In this document: positions 10,872 to 23,241 of the stretch, one piece after another
How positions within the stretch are numbered: the stretch's first letter is position 1
Layout: each line of letters starts with the position of its first letter
Assembly (NCBI RefSeq): GCF_030247195.1
Contig: NC_080672.1
Coordinates: 87,131,113 to 87,195,112 of the forward strand
Reading direction: 5' to 3'
Length of the DNA stretch: 64,000 nt
From: Topomyia yanbarensis
Taxonomy: Eukaryota > Arthropoda > Insecta > Diptera > Culicidae
Made by a program: the position numbers and the translations under genes
The notes under the pieces: model-generated
The model's input: only the letters and a program-made list of their open reading frames with translations
The model's database searches: none
Told to the model about the DNA's origin: nothing

Positions 10872-13800
10872 AATTGTGTCAAACTGTCGTGTCTTGTATG
10901 CATTTCTTTATTTTTTCCTAAAACATCACCTAAAACTATACCGACACACAGGCTACATCCATTTTCCATTCGCACTCCCTACCGAACTGTCATCATACAG
11001 GTCGTAAGATCCGAATCGACTACTCTGCTTGGACAGATGAAAGCCCTGTGTATGAAACACCCAATAGAGCCTCTACATCGTCCCAATTCACAGTAATCAG
11101 TAGCAAAGTTACTGTTTGTACCCCCACACGGCTTCATATTTCCAACTAACCACCGACCGTCTGGACTCGATTGGAACCCGGCGGTGCATTGAAAATACAA
11201 TCGTCCTCTCCGGGTGTCATAACAATAACAATAATGCTACATGGGCCTCTAAATAGCAGTAAGCATGTAAGTGATCTTGCCACCTTAAACGATTCGCCAG
11301 TTTAACCAGCCAGTGCATATCGCGTTTTCAACAAACTATCAGCCCAAGAGATCGACGCACTTCGTCTAAATGTTAAATAAAGCACACGCTAGCTATAAGG
11401 ACACCGTGTCTTGGATGGGTAAGACAGAAGCACTCAAATTGTTCTCTAAATACATTTACACGTTCGATCGGTTTTCTTGTTATTGGGACGCTAGTTGCGT
11501 GTCGCTGTTTGATGTGATTGTTTGCTGGCATTATGACCAACGCACCTTCTAGGCTGACGTGGAACCAGCAACACCTTCTCTCGTTTGGGAGGGGGGATGA
11601 TGGGAATGGGGTTCTCTTCCCGCGCGTCGATGGGTACTTGTTCTTCATTAGGGTTAATGAGAGATATAAAAATTCCACGCCAACTAAAATGTTATTTACC
11701 GGATGATTTGCTTTTTCACTTATCCCGCGCAGCAGTGGTTGGCTGTTTTAGAGAGTGGATGGACGATATGGCGACAGTAGCTCTGTTGGAAGCTGGATCC
11801 CGCCATGCCACCGTGCGACTTGTCGATCGTATAACGTTTAGTAGGCTAGAATATATATGGGAATCTGTGCGGAATTTGACAACAAACTGTCGATTGACTC
11901 CCGGGACACTATACTCTAGGATTGTGGCAGCACCCTCCGTACCGTGGGGGGCTGGAACTTCGCGGAGAAATTTCATTTCCTGGATTGTAATTATCGTTTC
12001 TGGTGTTACACAAAGTATTCACTGCGAAATAGTGTTGTCTGCATTCATTAGGATTAAAGACAGCCATAAATTGAGGCCAGCTGTGAGAAAGCATAGCTTT
12101 TTCGAGAAATGGATTACACTGCTCGCCTGATTTGGGAATGTGGGTGTCGTAGTCTGAGAAAATAATCCTAATGCCTTCCACTAAGTACATAGATTACAGC
12201 GCAATTTGTGTTGGTTGAATTTCTTCGATTGAGAGTTCAACAACAAGCCAAGCTAACAATATTAGAGTGGCCGTTTTTTTCATTTATGCTATACAAAAAT
12301 ATTCCACATCCAATTAGACAAAAATCCATTCCTTGAGCCGTCCATTATCAATACCAGCCCAACCTGATTAAGTATACCTCAACAAATCTATCCTGAGTAG
12401 GGATAATGTTTCATCTTGGATTGAAAAGGCAACTGACGCATGTAAAAAAATAAAATCCTTTGTTTCTCGAATGTAACATTTATACACGTCATTCAATATT
12501 TTCTCGAGCGGGCCAATCGACCGAGTTCCATCTTCGCCGGGGGATTGGCAAAGATTGAACTATACTTCATTTTTACAGCAATATTTTTACAGCATCGTCC
12601 GTAGCTTGCTGCCTTCCATACTTACTATTTCATCTACAACGCTATTCACACCCACTCATCTATCCTTCCTTCCAAATGACGGTAAGTCTGGATAAGGCTG
12701 AGGAATCAAGCAAGCGAACATAAACACTTCGGTTCGTATTTTCCCAGAATTTTTAATCCGACTGCACGCGCTCCTGCTGGAAGGCAACAAATCGCTAGCA
12801 ATGAGCACCGGAGAAGTGCGCTCCGGATCGGTGCCGTGGTATTCAGGCTTCGTCTATTTTCCTGGCAGCTCGACTACCGTTTCCCGTAGGGAAGAGTCTG
12901 TTTTGATTTACCTCATCAATCGTACGCCAATCCCAGCATCAGCCTGCAGTGAAACAGAATGAGATGGACGATGTGCGCGCGCAATCAAGCCTCAAGTGCA
13001 GCGGGTTGAGTGCAGTCGAGCGCAGTGAAACGGTTGTTGCAGCTTTCCTATAGATTTAAAAAAAATCGCAATTTCCCGGTAGTTGACGGGTGGAAAACAT
13101 AATACTTCACCGGATATAAAGTGTTTTTCTTTGGCACTTTGTATGCTGGATCAGCTGTCGTGGGAAGAAAAAGGGCTTGTGGTTGGCAACCAACGCTGGA
13201 TCGATTCAGGATAGTGTGAAAACAGGTCGAGTTTGTTATTGGAATATACACTTAGTCACTTGGGATTTGCCAAGCGTATACATTCTGACGGAGTTGTGAA
13301 ACAGTTACAATGAAGTGGTTGATATCCCAGTACAATGTTCCTTATTATTTCTTGGGACTACATATTTGAGGTAAACAAAGATGGTATATGATTACAAATT
13401 GTCATAGTCTCGTCGATCACTGTATTCGAACTTTGTGTTCCTGAAAAAATCTCTCAAAGATTCCAAGTGTCTGTAATGAATATGTTTTGAGATATTTCGT
13501 ATTAAAATGTAGGTACATTAGCAGTGCTGACAGAATCAATCATTATTTGTGAATAATTTGAGCCTTCAATTTTAAATCGTAATAACATTTTTATGAATAA
13601 ATACTTTTTAATTTAATTTACAAAAAAATATAGGGTTGTGCACAAGACGCGACCACACTTACAATGAAAATTCAGTATGATTAATGAACACCATGCGCGA
13701 ATTGTTTGAAACAAGGTGATTTCTTTTATCAACTTTTCGGTGCTGATGGAAGACCAACCTTTTGTACGATACATGAAAATATTTTCATCATTCTTATTTG

Positions 13801-13955
13801 TGTGGTTTTCGCTTAGTAGTTGGGTTGCCACATTCACTAATTTTCTTGAAGGTTTTGCAAAAACCTTCGGGTTGAAGTTTAATTTGAAAAAATATTTGCT
13901 AATATAATGATTGAACACATACAGAAACATCAAACACAAACTTTACAAATTAAAA
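10872..13955. other. Unassigned, GC-richer DNA without a recognisable gene
   Basis: Base composition is more even than in the neighbouring repeats, suggesting single-copy DNA. The longest opening is a plus-strand ORF of 181 codons at 11585-12130. It starts with a glycine/methionine-rich stretch and matches no family I know. Overlapping minus ORFs (11716-11976, 11909-12190, 10979-11200) are comparably long, so none is favoured. Bases 12500-13260 include GC-rich tracts that could be regulatory. A decayed or intronic host region is possible but not shown. Confidence 0.35.
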
Positions 13956-14310
13956 TAGACCAATTTTGCGCTAAATCGTGTTCAGAGTTAGCAGCACCCT
14001 CTCAGATTTTAATGAAACTTTCTGTGCATGAAGACTTTGTCACAAAAAACCACTTTGCGATTTTTTTTTTCCAAAAATTATCTAGACTGTCTTTTGAAAA
14101 GGATCAAACTTTTTTTACCATTTTTTTCCCCATTTTTATAGTCTAAAAATGACAAATCCTACAAAAAGATGCTGTAGGAGTGATTTTCACAAAATTAGTC
14201 AAATTTTTGAATAAAAATGTTGAGAAAATTCTTCTTCAACTTTCAAGGAAAAAAAGTTATTTGAAAAAGCTTTTCATTGTCCAAACTGTTTTTTTTTCAG
14301 TGTATTTTTA
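13956..14310 (+). repeat. Left arm of an inverted repeat pair
   Basis: It contains AGCAGCACCCTCTCAGATTT, AATGAAACTTTCT, GTAGGAGTGATTTTCACAAA, GGAAAAAAAGTTATTTGAAA and GTGTATTTTTAT in this order. The same blocks occur in reverse complement at 16165-16545. Both are copies of one dispersed repeat family, now facing each other across the heptamer satellite. There is no coding potential. Confidence 0.75.
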
Positions 14311-14314
14311 TTCA

Positions 14315-15735
14315 GGATTCATAGCCTAGAGATCAGAACACAGTATCCCGAGGAGAAAACCAAGACTCCAGATCCCATATCCCAGAGTCCAGAGTCCCGA
14401 GGAGAGAAACCAGAACCCAGAGTCGCGAGTCCCTAACCCAAAATACTGAGGTGAGTCTAGAGTGCAGAATCCAGAGATTAGTGTCGAGAATGCAAGGTCC
14501 AGAGTCCATAGCACAGTGATCAGAATACAGAGTTCCGACAGAGATCAGAGTCCAGAATCCAGAATTCCGAGTGCAGAGTTCAGAGTGCAGAGCGCAGAGT
14601 TCAGCGCTCAGAGTTCAGATGTCAGAGCCCAGAGTTCAAAACCTAGAGTCTAGAGTTCAGAGACCAGAAACCAGAGTCTAGAGTTCTTATCCCAAAATAC
14701 TGAGAATCTAGAGTTCAGATTCGATAATCCAGTGTTTAGATTCCATAGCCCAGCGACCAGAACCCAGAGTCCCGTGGAGAGAGCGCAGAGTTCGGAGCCC
14801 AGGATATAGAGTCCCGAGTGCATAGTCCACAGTTAAGAGTCCAAAGTCCTGAATCAAGACCCAGAGCCGATTGCTCAGAGACCACAGTCCAGAGTCCATG
14901 GCACAGAATCTCGAGCGAAAGCTCAGAATCCAGAGTCTAGCGTACAGAGTGCAGAAAACAGAGTCGAGAATCCTGGGTCCAGAGTCCAGAGCTCAGAGTC
15001 CTCAACTCAAATTACTGTGGCTTGAGTACAGAGCTCTGAGACCAGAATCCAGAGCCCGAAGTACTTAACCCAAAATACTGAGGCAAGAGTTGAGTTTCCA
15101 GAGCATAGAGCCCAGAACTCAGAGGCCAGAATCCAGAGTCCATAACACAGAATCTTGAGGCGAGAGTGCAGAGTCCAGAACACAGCGCGAAGAGTGCAGC
15201 ATCCAGAGTTCAAGGTCCAGAATCTAAGAGCTCAGAGTCCAGAGACGAGAATCCTAAGAGTTCAGAGCCCAGAAACCAGAGTCCTCAATTCAAAATACTG
15301 AGCGCAGTGTCCCGAGTTCAGAGCCCAGAGTTCAGAGTCCAGAGCCCAGAATCCAAAATCTCGAGGAGAGAACCCACAGTCCAGAATCCAGAGACCCGAG
15401 TGCAGAGCCTAAAGTTCAGAGTCCATAGTTTAGAGTTCAGATTTCAGAGCTAAGGATCACCAGAGCCCACGGTGTAGAGTTCAAAATGCATAGTACAGAA
15501 ATTCGAGGCTAGCGCCAAGAGCCCATGATCCAGCGATGAGAGTGAAGAGTTCAGAATCTAAAGTTCAGTGTCTATAGTCCAGAGACCAGAACCCAAAGTC
15601 CCGAGGGGAGAGCAAAGAGTCCAGAATCCAGAGTGCAGAATCCAGACATCAGAGTCTAGAGTCTAGAGTTAGGATTCCAGAGTCCAGAATCAAGATCCAA
15701 GAGACCATAGTTCAGAGTGCAGAGTCCATAGCACA
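14315..15735 (+). repeat. Degenerate heptamer satellite, consensus CAGAGTC
   Basis: About 1.4 kb of seven-base units, mostly CAGAGTC, CAGAGTT, CAGAGCC and CAGAATC. They are interspersed with longer recurrent phrases such as CCCGAGGAGAGA, CAAAATACTGAG and CATAGCACAG(A), which suggest an older higher-order unit. Because seven is not a multiple of three, every frame reads alike and short ORFs rich in Q, S, E, P and R appear on the plus strand, while W, L and G dominate on the minus strand. These ORFs are by-products of composition, not genes. Confidence 0.9.
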
Positions 15736-16164
15736 GAATATGAACATCTAGACTGACTGGGTATTTTCGGAATGGTCCTGACGAGTAGGTGCCAGAAATT
15801 TATTTCTGACGCCATGTTGAAATTCAAGACGGCGACTTCCTGGCGTAAATTATTACGATTAAACTTCGGATTGTTTATCTTTGCACAGCAATTTATATTG
15901 TTTAACTTTGATTTATACAGTTGATCTATAATGATAATTTTACTAGAACTACTCTTCACAACTGTTATTAGTAGACTGCTTTAAGGCTGCTTTTTATAGT
16001 GCTGTTATTTGGTAAAATGAGTATTGATGCAGGTAAGGTACAGGTAACCAGGGTAATATGCCAAACGAATACCAAATCCGATACAGCTACTTTATGCATG
16101 TATCAGGCAACTAGCAATTGGGAAATTGGATTCTGAGATGATTATGGCTTGCATTGGTTTAGTT

Positions 16165-16545
16165 TTCGATAAAAATACGCTGTAAAAATATTTAGTTTGC
16201 GCAAGGCAAAGTTTTTTTCAAATAACTTTTTTTCCTCTGGGCTTTTTTTGTAAATCGACTTTAAATTTTGAAAATCGATTTTTGTCAGTGTAGGAATCGA
16301 TGAAGAATTTTTTCAATATTTTTATTAAAAAATTTGACAAATTTTGTGAAAATCACTCCTACAACATTTTTGTAGAAATTGTGATTTTTAGACCAGTTTG
16401 ACCCTTTTCAGAAGAGTCCTGATCGTTTTTGGAAAAACAAAGTATGCAAAGTGGCTTTTTCTGACGAATTTCTCATGTAGAGAAAGTTTCATTAAAATCT
16501 GAGAGGGTGCTGCCAACATTTGTTCGAGCTGGCGTGAAATTCGTC
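16165..16545 (-). repeat. Right arm of the inverted repeat pair
   Basis: This is the reverse-complement relative of 13956-14310. On the plus strand it has ATAAAAATACGCTG, TTTCAAATAACTTTTTTTCC, TTTGTGAAAATCACTCCTAC and AAATCTGAGAGGGTGCTGCC. It carries a segment of about 55 bp not seen in the left arm (around 16255-16300). No target duplication was found for the pair as a unit, so it may be two independent insertions. Confidence 0.7.
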
Positions 16546-17850
16546 AAAGGTTTTTAAAAAATGAAAAATGAAAAACATTTCGGATCTTTAGTACTAAGAA
16601 TTAAAAAGCACTCGTTTGTGCACACTGTATTAACTCCACGTTATCCGGTTTGGTAAAAAAACAGCAGGGCGGAAATAATTTAGCAACACATAACTGCCCT
16701 TATATGTAATTTCGGCATAATCGGCTCAATTAGCACCCGGAATTACTTCAAGCGAATACAATCAGTCATCGTAACATGGTAGCGATTCATGCTATGACCA
16801 CTCCAGACCACGACACCAAATCTGCCGGACCGGTTACGAAATTACCTAAACCATCTTCGATTTTGCAACTATTTACGTTTAACAAGGTTCATGTTTGTTT
16901 TTTTGTATGTCTCATCCTGGATGCCCCCCATCAAACAGCCCAGCATCAGATTTCATCACATCAGCCTCATTATGTCAATTTGTACCTGGGGCGACATCAT
17001 GCCTCCGAAAACCAAGCAGAAGTGTTTCTATTCAACCGCAGAAAATAATCTGCGCACACCGTCGTCGACCATCCGTCAGTTGTAGTTTGCCCCGTATTTT
17101 AGTGAAGGTAATCATTCAATCAGATATCCGGTGTGTTAGAAAAATGTTTCGCCCTCGCGACACTTTCCCGCCTCCTCCCGGGTTGCTACCGATGCCGTCG
17201 TGCGTCCCGTCTCTGAATGCTCGCGCGCTCGCCAGAATCTAATCAACGCAATCAATCTTGATCGTTGCCAGTGTTTACATGAATTCCGCGATGAACGTGG
17301 TCTCCCTTCCCTCGTTGCTTCAGCAGGATGGCGGCCGTAGCAGCGAACTAATCGACTTCAACGCCCCGATTTGATAGGAACACAACAGCAGCAAAAAATA
17401 ATTGAATCAGTGGCCAAATGGCGATTGCGATTGCCAACGAAATTCCGGTTGTCTCTGTCTCTGTCTGGGCGGAATTTTCGTTGAACTCTGTGTCGCTTTT
17501 TGTTTTCTTTTTTCTGTGCTCTGACACACATGACAAGGGAACAGGGCATCATGCCGGCAGCGATCCATCACTTTCCTTACAGCGCTGTGTCTTTGTATAA
17601 AGTACTGGTCATACAGTGACATCATTGGAATGATTCGGGAGCAAATTGATCGTTTTGTTTTGATTTTGTTCGAATACGAATGATTCAGCGGATATCATGT
17701 GGAATTTTGAAGCTAATTGATGTAGGGAAAAATTTGCGTTTTAGGTAGTTCGAAAATGGAGGTGTGCTGAAGTAATAAGAATTTCATGATCATTATTAGT
17801 GATCTGACAAAATCAAGTAATTTTGCACCCTTTTAAATAAGTTTTGATAG
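16546..17850. other. Unassigned DNA, moderately GC-rich
   Basis: Bases 16740-17600 are single-copy-like and GC-richer, with overlapping ORFs of 60-115 codons on both strands. None has a recognisable domain. Nothing supports a gene here. Confidence 0.35.
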
Positions 17851-18153
17851 CATGGTGGTACCAGTTTATATGAAAAATTGCCGTCTGACCGCACTTTTCA
17901 ACCCGTAACTCCGGAACCGGAACTCCGATCAACACAAAGCAATAGCAGTCGATGAGAACTAAGTCATTTGAGACTAAGTTTGTGCAATTGGTTCAGCCAT
18001 CTCTGAGAATCAGATATGACATTTCTGCTACATACACACATACACAGGATTTTATCGAACTGAGTCGACTGGTATATGACACTCGGCTCTCCGGGCCGTG
18101 ATTTGGTTGATGATTTTCAGAGTGATTGCATAACATTTCTATATGAACAATGT
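17851..18153 (-). mobile_element. Fragment of the GCCTTTCTC repeat family
   Basis: In reverse complement it carries the diagnostic order of this family: TATAGAAATGTTATGCAATC, then ACTCTGAAAATC, a GGCCCGGAGAGCCGAGTGTC segment, a short TG-rich stretch, TCTCAGAGATGGCTGAACC and CGGTTCCGGAGTTACGGGTT. The plus-strand copies are at 23450-26903. The terminal GCCTTTCTC itself is eroded here. Confidence 0.7.
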
Positions 18154-18839
18154 AAAACTGTTTTTACGGTCAAGATCATATAATTTCGAAACCGTCGACT
18201 TCGTATCTGCTTGGAAGTTTTAAAACATAGTACAGCGTATCTATAACATAATTCCGCACAATATTTTGGTGATTAATCCCCCTAGAACTAATAATAGAGA
18301 GACAACTATTCAAGAAACACTACTTAGAGGCTGCTGTCTTCCGCAAAGTCATTGAGAATTACATGAGAAACAACTTTGTTGAAGACATGAATACTTTTTG
18401 TATTCAGATTATCGGGATATATTAAGTTATTTATGTTAACGGTGCCTCCTATATTTGTTTGACCTTCTGTAAGATAGTTTAGAATGGCAAGACGTATTTT
18501 TATTGATTGTTGAAAAGTTATATTGAAGAATATTTGATTTAATGAAATCTCGTAAATAGTATTCTATATCTTGCTATGCTACATACACAGAGCTCATATG
18601 CTTTCAACAAGTTGATCCTAATAGCATTCCCTACAACTTTACTAAAGACATCAAGTTTTTAAATATTGTTTTTGGAAGTTTCTCTATTATTACAGGGAAA
18701 AAATTGCTCCCAAAATCGCGAATAAAGTGCCATGAATTCTGTAACAATCACGTTTTTATGTTACGAAAACAGGACCATAAACAAAAATCATGGCTTTAAT
18801 AATTATGTTCAATTTCCCTTTAGTAGCGCCGTCCTAACG
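18154..18839. other. Unassigned AT-rich DNA
   Basis: No ORF of interest and no recognised repeat. It leads into the short palindromic tandem repeat that starts near 18840. Confidence 0.35.
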
Positions 18840-20060
18840 CTTTCATTAGTAGAAATATTTTTGTTTTATGAACTTCAGTACGCGAACTAGTTCACAACTT
18901 TATGAACATTATTCATAAAACCAACGGTTGACTCATGATTTTTTTATAGATATAGGAACCCAAGTGCACAAAATCAAAGTATTCTGCCTATTTTTTCGTG
19001 AACTATTTCACGAAATTCATGAATCCATTCAGTCCTCGTGAATTAATTCATGATCCCTAATATATTAGTCACGATTCTCGTTAAATGGTTCACAAAATCA
19101 TCAAATATTATTCATGTATTCGTGAACCGGTTCATGATACCTAGCATTAAAGTCACGACTTACCATTCATTTTCGTGAAGAAGTTCACGAAATCATAAAT
19201 TATTATTCATGTATTCGTGAACTGGCTCGTGATTACTAAAAAAAGTGAAATAGTTCACGAAATCATGAAATATTATTCATGCATTCGTGATCTGGTCCAT
19301 GATACCTAGCATAATAGTCACAACTTTCCAAACGTTTTCGTGAAAAAGTTCACGAAATAATAACAAAATATATTCGTCAACTGGTTCATGATTCCTATTA
19401 CATGATTTACGACCTATCTAGTATCTATTTGCATGCTTGAGATATTTAAAAGATATCCCCAATCATTTACAATTTCATGCAAAAAACTATTAGGACCTCG
19501 AACATTGTTATTCATATGATAAAGTTCATTGTGATGTCCGGACAGAAAATGAAAACTGCACTGAGAATCCCAAATAGTGTGCGTGATGTAGTTCACAGAA
19601 CAAAATATCGCGAATGAGTCTTATTTTGATGATCCAGTTCATATTGTCACGTTATTCCGAGTAAAAAACCGTTAGTAGCCAAAAATAATAGATCACGATA
19701 AGGTGAAAAGAATTTACGAATACCATGATGAAACTGTTGATATCATGAATATTAGTTACAATACTCAATTTTAAAGTAAGCTCTAAAATAAAATATCATG
19801 ATAACATGAACAGAAGTTATAAAAATTGTGACTAAGATCCTGAAATCAAGAACACAAATCACACAACTCTTGACGAAAATATTTAAAATCGTGACAATGA
19901 TCCTGAATCTTACATGAATCTCTCTACTCGTGACTAAAATATTAGGATAACGTGAATAGAAATTACGAACATCGCGACTAAGCTCTTGAAATCATGAACA
20001 ACGTTTGACTGTCGACTATGTATTCCCAAATCATGAACAAGAATCACAACAAAAACTAAA
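18840..20060. repeat. Degenerate tandem repeat with TTCGTGAA/TTCACGAA palindromes
   Basis: Phrases such as GTTCACGAAATCAT, ATTATTCATGTATTCGTGAA, CTGGTTCATGATACCTAGCA and AAAGTCACGAC recur at about 19006, 19089, 19183, 19253 and 19347, with spacings alternating near 94 and 70 bp. A more degenerate continuation at 19730-20060 repeats GTGACTAAGATCCTGAAATCA-like words. The arms TTCGTGAA and TTCACGAA are mutual complements, so single strands could fold into serial hairpins. There is no coding sequence; the 60-codon minus ORF here is not conserved between units. Confidence 0.7.
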
Positions 20061-20179
20061 CATGTCCAGAGAACAACAGTAACACAACCAAACATTCAAA
20101 GGTAACGCTATGTATATATTCGGGACGAACTGATTTTTAGAAAATACAAATAGTTTCATGAATGCGAGGTTTATTACAC

Positions 20180-20800
20180 TAGTTTACAAATTTTGGGGTG
20201 ATTGCATGAAGTTAAGAAAAAAGGTAGTTTTCAAGCCAATTTTGGGTCGCTGAACATGAAAATCGTAACTATTTTCTTTTTCAAAGAATCGTTTTTGGAA
20301 TTTTTCGAAAAACGTGTTTTTGAGCACTTTTATCTCAGGAACAAATCTTCCGATTTACACAATCAACTCATCATTCGAAAGGTATTGATGTGTCCATTCC
20401 AAAAATGTATTACATATTTGGATTCAATATCAACAATTTAGGGTTAAGAGCAACTAAACTAAAAAAAGTATTTTTTTTTGTAAAATTACTCATTTTTAGT
20501 TGATTTTTCATAAAAAAAATAATTCGGCAAAAAATATCTTTTAAAATCTTATCAAACAGACAAACTTCTCACGTGAATTTTGAGCTTAAGATTACGAAAA
20601 TCCGAAGGAAACTGTTGATGTCATTAAGCACCAAGTTAAAATGGTTCTATTTTTCACATATCATTTTGGGTCGCTGAACACGAAAATCATACTCAATTTC
20701 TTTTTCAAAGAAGTTCGGGTTTTTGTTTCAAAAAATATTTGTTTGATCAGTTCTTTCTTGCGCTCCTTCAATCTTGTACCTACGTGAATTTCGTACCCAA
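20180..20800 (+). repeat. Two copies of a dispersed repeat with a GGGTCGCTGAAC block
   Basis: The block TTTTGGGTCGCTGAACAYGAAAATC, followed by TTTCTTTTTCAAAGAA, occurs at 20242-20290 and again at 20665-20720. Both copies lie in AT-rich sequence with runs of A and T. The 79-codon ORF at 20202-20441 lies across one copy and is not supported as a gene. Confidence 0.55.
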
Positions 20801-20832
20801 AAATATACCTGTCATCAGCTTGTGGGGTGTTT

Positions 20833-22007
20833 TTTTATGAAGAATGCAATTTACGCACTAACCCAATACACGTGCTATTAGTAAATGCCGCTCTCAAGCG
20901 CACAGAGGCCCGCTCAATTGCTGCGCCACATTGTTCTGTGACGGCAGCGACGACATCATCTGCGGTCGTGAACTCGTCCAGTTTCTTACACTGGAGAGTC
21001 ATTTCCGCCCCTAACGATCTCACCTGGGCGCCTTCACCCAGGACGTCTTGGGCCAAGGCCTTGTATACCGTACTAGATTGTGCACCTTGCTTCAGCACCA
21101 AGAGCATTTCGCCTGTATTGGTGCGTCTCACGCTGCGCACGTCTTGCCCGATGGCCGAGAGGTTTTTGGACGCCTGTCTTGACTTTAGGACGTCAGCATA
21201 TTTGTCCTTGTCGGTCTTTAACCACAACGCCTCGCCTCTGCCCTTGGACTTCTTTGCGGGTCGAGGTGCGTCCTGCGTCGGCTTCCTCCTACTGACCAGC
21301 TTCCAGGGGTTTTTGCCCCCTGTCCCGGTTGCTGATGCCTTTTTTCTGCCCGGCGGGGTCATTTGCGCCCCGGTTTACCTCGACCAAACGGCGTTTGGCC
21401 GTCACGGTTACACGACGTTTGGTGTCACCTTTGCACCTTCGTCTGGTGACTTGCTAGGACGCTTCAAGTTCGACGCCGTCTTGCGCTTGCCCCTGACCTT
21501 CGAGGAGAACTCAGCCGCCGCTTCGAGCGACTTGGCTGCTCCATAGAAGTGGAAGGGGAAGGCCCCAGTCTGGGTACCTATGTCGGCCTTCTCTCTTCCC
21601 TCCACCCTCTTGGAGGCCACTGTCTGGGTTCCTCTGTCGGCCTTCTCTCTTCCTTCTACCATTTTGACGTAAGCCTGCTGTTTCTGTCTTGCGACTCGAA
21701 GAGCTTTTCGGAGCACCAGAAGGCTCTGCTTCAGATCCTTGCTGATGTTTTGTTTCGTATTTGCGAACTCGATGATGCTATCGAGTTGCTTCACAACTTT
21801 AAGCATCGCAGTTAGTGGCCCGTCCACCGCGTTGGTAGGGCTATTTCCTACCACTGCTGGGAGGTCACTGGTGCTGTCGGATGCAGCCCTCGTCGCTCCA
21901 CTACCCTCCCCACTGGGGGGAGACCTCGCCAAGCCACCTTTGACAAAGGGGTTCGGCACCTCCGGTTTTTGTTTGTTTTTGTTCGCTTCACTCATATTTG
22001 TTCCCAT
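20833..22007 (-). pseudogene. R1-type LINE ORF1 (gag-like), broken
   Basis: The minus-strand reading runs from an ATG at 22007. The N-terminal part (about 200 residues) is Lys/Pro/Ser-rich with a Leu-rich segment (AMLKVVKQLDSIIEF) and duplicated GREKAD.GTQT motifs. The C-terminal part (20835-21362) has the conserved R1-like block with LSAIGQDVRSVRRT, GEMLLVLKQGAQSS and VRSLGAEMTLQCK. The two parts are in different frames, so a frameshift lies near 21362-21408. Gag-like proteins of this class bind element RNA. The ORF stops before any zinc knuckles, and no endonuclease or reverse transcriptase follows, so the copy is 3'-truncated, which is unusual for a LINE. Family identity comes from remembered motif patterns. 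Confidence 0.75.
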
Positions 22008-22409
22008 GAGTAGCGCGAAAAAGAAAGGTCCGCCACGCCAGAGCTCCGCAGTAACGTGGTAAGGGACGCTTACTGTGGGGGATGCCCAGGTACCCCACAG
22101 GCTCCGTTAACGATCGAGCATATTTTTCACCCCCTCGATCACTCATCCCTCGGCACGGGTCGCTTCACGCCATTGGCTTGGGGCTATGACTTTTGTTGCA
22201 TTACGTGATGACCGCGGCCCAGATCATCACAACCATCCTCCTTTATCAGGACTTTGGACCTGTAGCTCTGGTTCTCAATAGTTCCAAATTTGTAGGTTAT
22301 TACGGACATGCTACTATTGAGATCCGTCATTCGCTAGCGGAGCTTGTGTGGTGTAAGTGGCGCCATCTATTACTGAGCACTCCAACTAGTAACCTCTTAC
22401 ACTACCACA
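22008..22409 (-). other. Probable 5' leader of the R1-type element
   Basis: This GC-richer sequence lies directly upstream (minus sense) of the ORF1 start. It contains CTGTGGGGTACCTGGGCATC and no long ORF. Its outer limit is unclear; the plus-strand LINE starts at about 22410. Confidence 0.4.
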
Positions 22410-22518
22410 TATCGTAAAATGCCTGGATTTTGTGAGAGTTCCATTGATAATTTTTCCGATGGTTGTAATGCTGTTGTAATTATTTGCCGCTGTTGTTAAC
22501 AAGTCTAACTTATTTTAG

Positions 22519-23126
22519 ATGTGTAACAAGAATATCATGGACAAAGCACGTTTTCGTAACGTATTAGTGTTGGTTGAGTCCACAAACCAAATGGTGATCG
22601 AGGAACTTAAAAATACAATTCGCAACGACATATTGGAGGAATTAAAGGTGGAAATTCGGACCAACTTCAAAGCGTTGATCGACGCTGTACCAAAAACGCC
22701 GGTTCCTGGACCACGGCAATTTTCCTTTAATTCTGCTAAAAGAAAGAGATAACGACGATACATATTCCAATCCTTCTAAGCTGCTATGGTACTGATGCCG
22801 CCGGTTCATTGACATCATCGACCGCTGTGAAGCGTGAAGGTAAAAAGTTTTGGTTGTACCTGTCAGGAATTTCGTAGAATGTTCATGATGAAAGTGTCAC
22901 CAAGCAATCGGTGGATAAACTCGGAAATTCAGACATCACTGTCATTAAGTTGGTTCCTCGTAACAGAGATCCCAGAACGCTGAATTTTGTTTTCTACAAA
23001 GTTGGCATGCCCACGGATTTCAAAGATAAGGCTATAACGGCGCCAACATGGGGGGTTGCTTATCGTGAGTTCGAAGAGAAGTCGGATTCTAGAAAGATTT
23101 TTGGAAATCTAATGCGCCTGACTTAG
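22519..23126 (+). pseudogene. LINE ORF1 remnant
   Basis: The first opening (22519-22752) encodes KARFRNVLVLVESTNQMVI and a charged, helix-prone stretch (EELKVEIRTNFKALIDAVP), as in mosquito LINE ORF1 proteins. A short upstream stretch beginning at an ATG near 22419 is cysteine-rich (CRCC) and may be a decayed zinc finger. After several frame breaks the second opening (22911-23126) carries the conserved C-terminal block with LVPRNRDPRTLNFVFYKVG and APTWGVAYREFEE. ORF1 proteins are RNA-binding partners in target-primed reverse transcription. At least two frameshifts and a stop separate the parts. A C/T run (23150-23170) follows. Confidence 0.7.
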
Positions 23127-23241
23127 CAACGTTGACCTCCATTGCTTTCCACCCCCCCCCCCCCCCCCCTCCCAACTAGTTACATCGCCTGGTTTACCTT
23201 ATTTATCGCCTGTTTCCGAAGTTGTTGCACATTACGAGCAG

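Noticed and set aside
11585..12130. 181-codon plus-strand ORF
   Set aside because: No recognisable domain. Overlapping minus-strand ORFs are of similar length, and there is no transposon or gene context.
14326..15453. Several 60-95 codon ORFs in the heptamer array
   Set aside because: They are generated by a seven-base repeat and appear in every frame.
20827..21546. 239-codon plus-strand ORF
   Set aside because: It is the antisense shadow of the R1-type ORF1, whose conserved motifs are on the minus strand.
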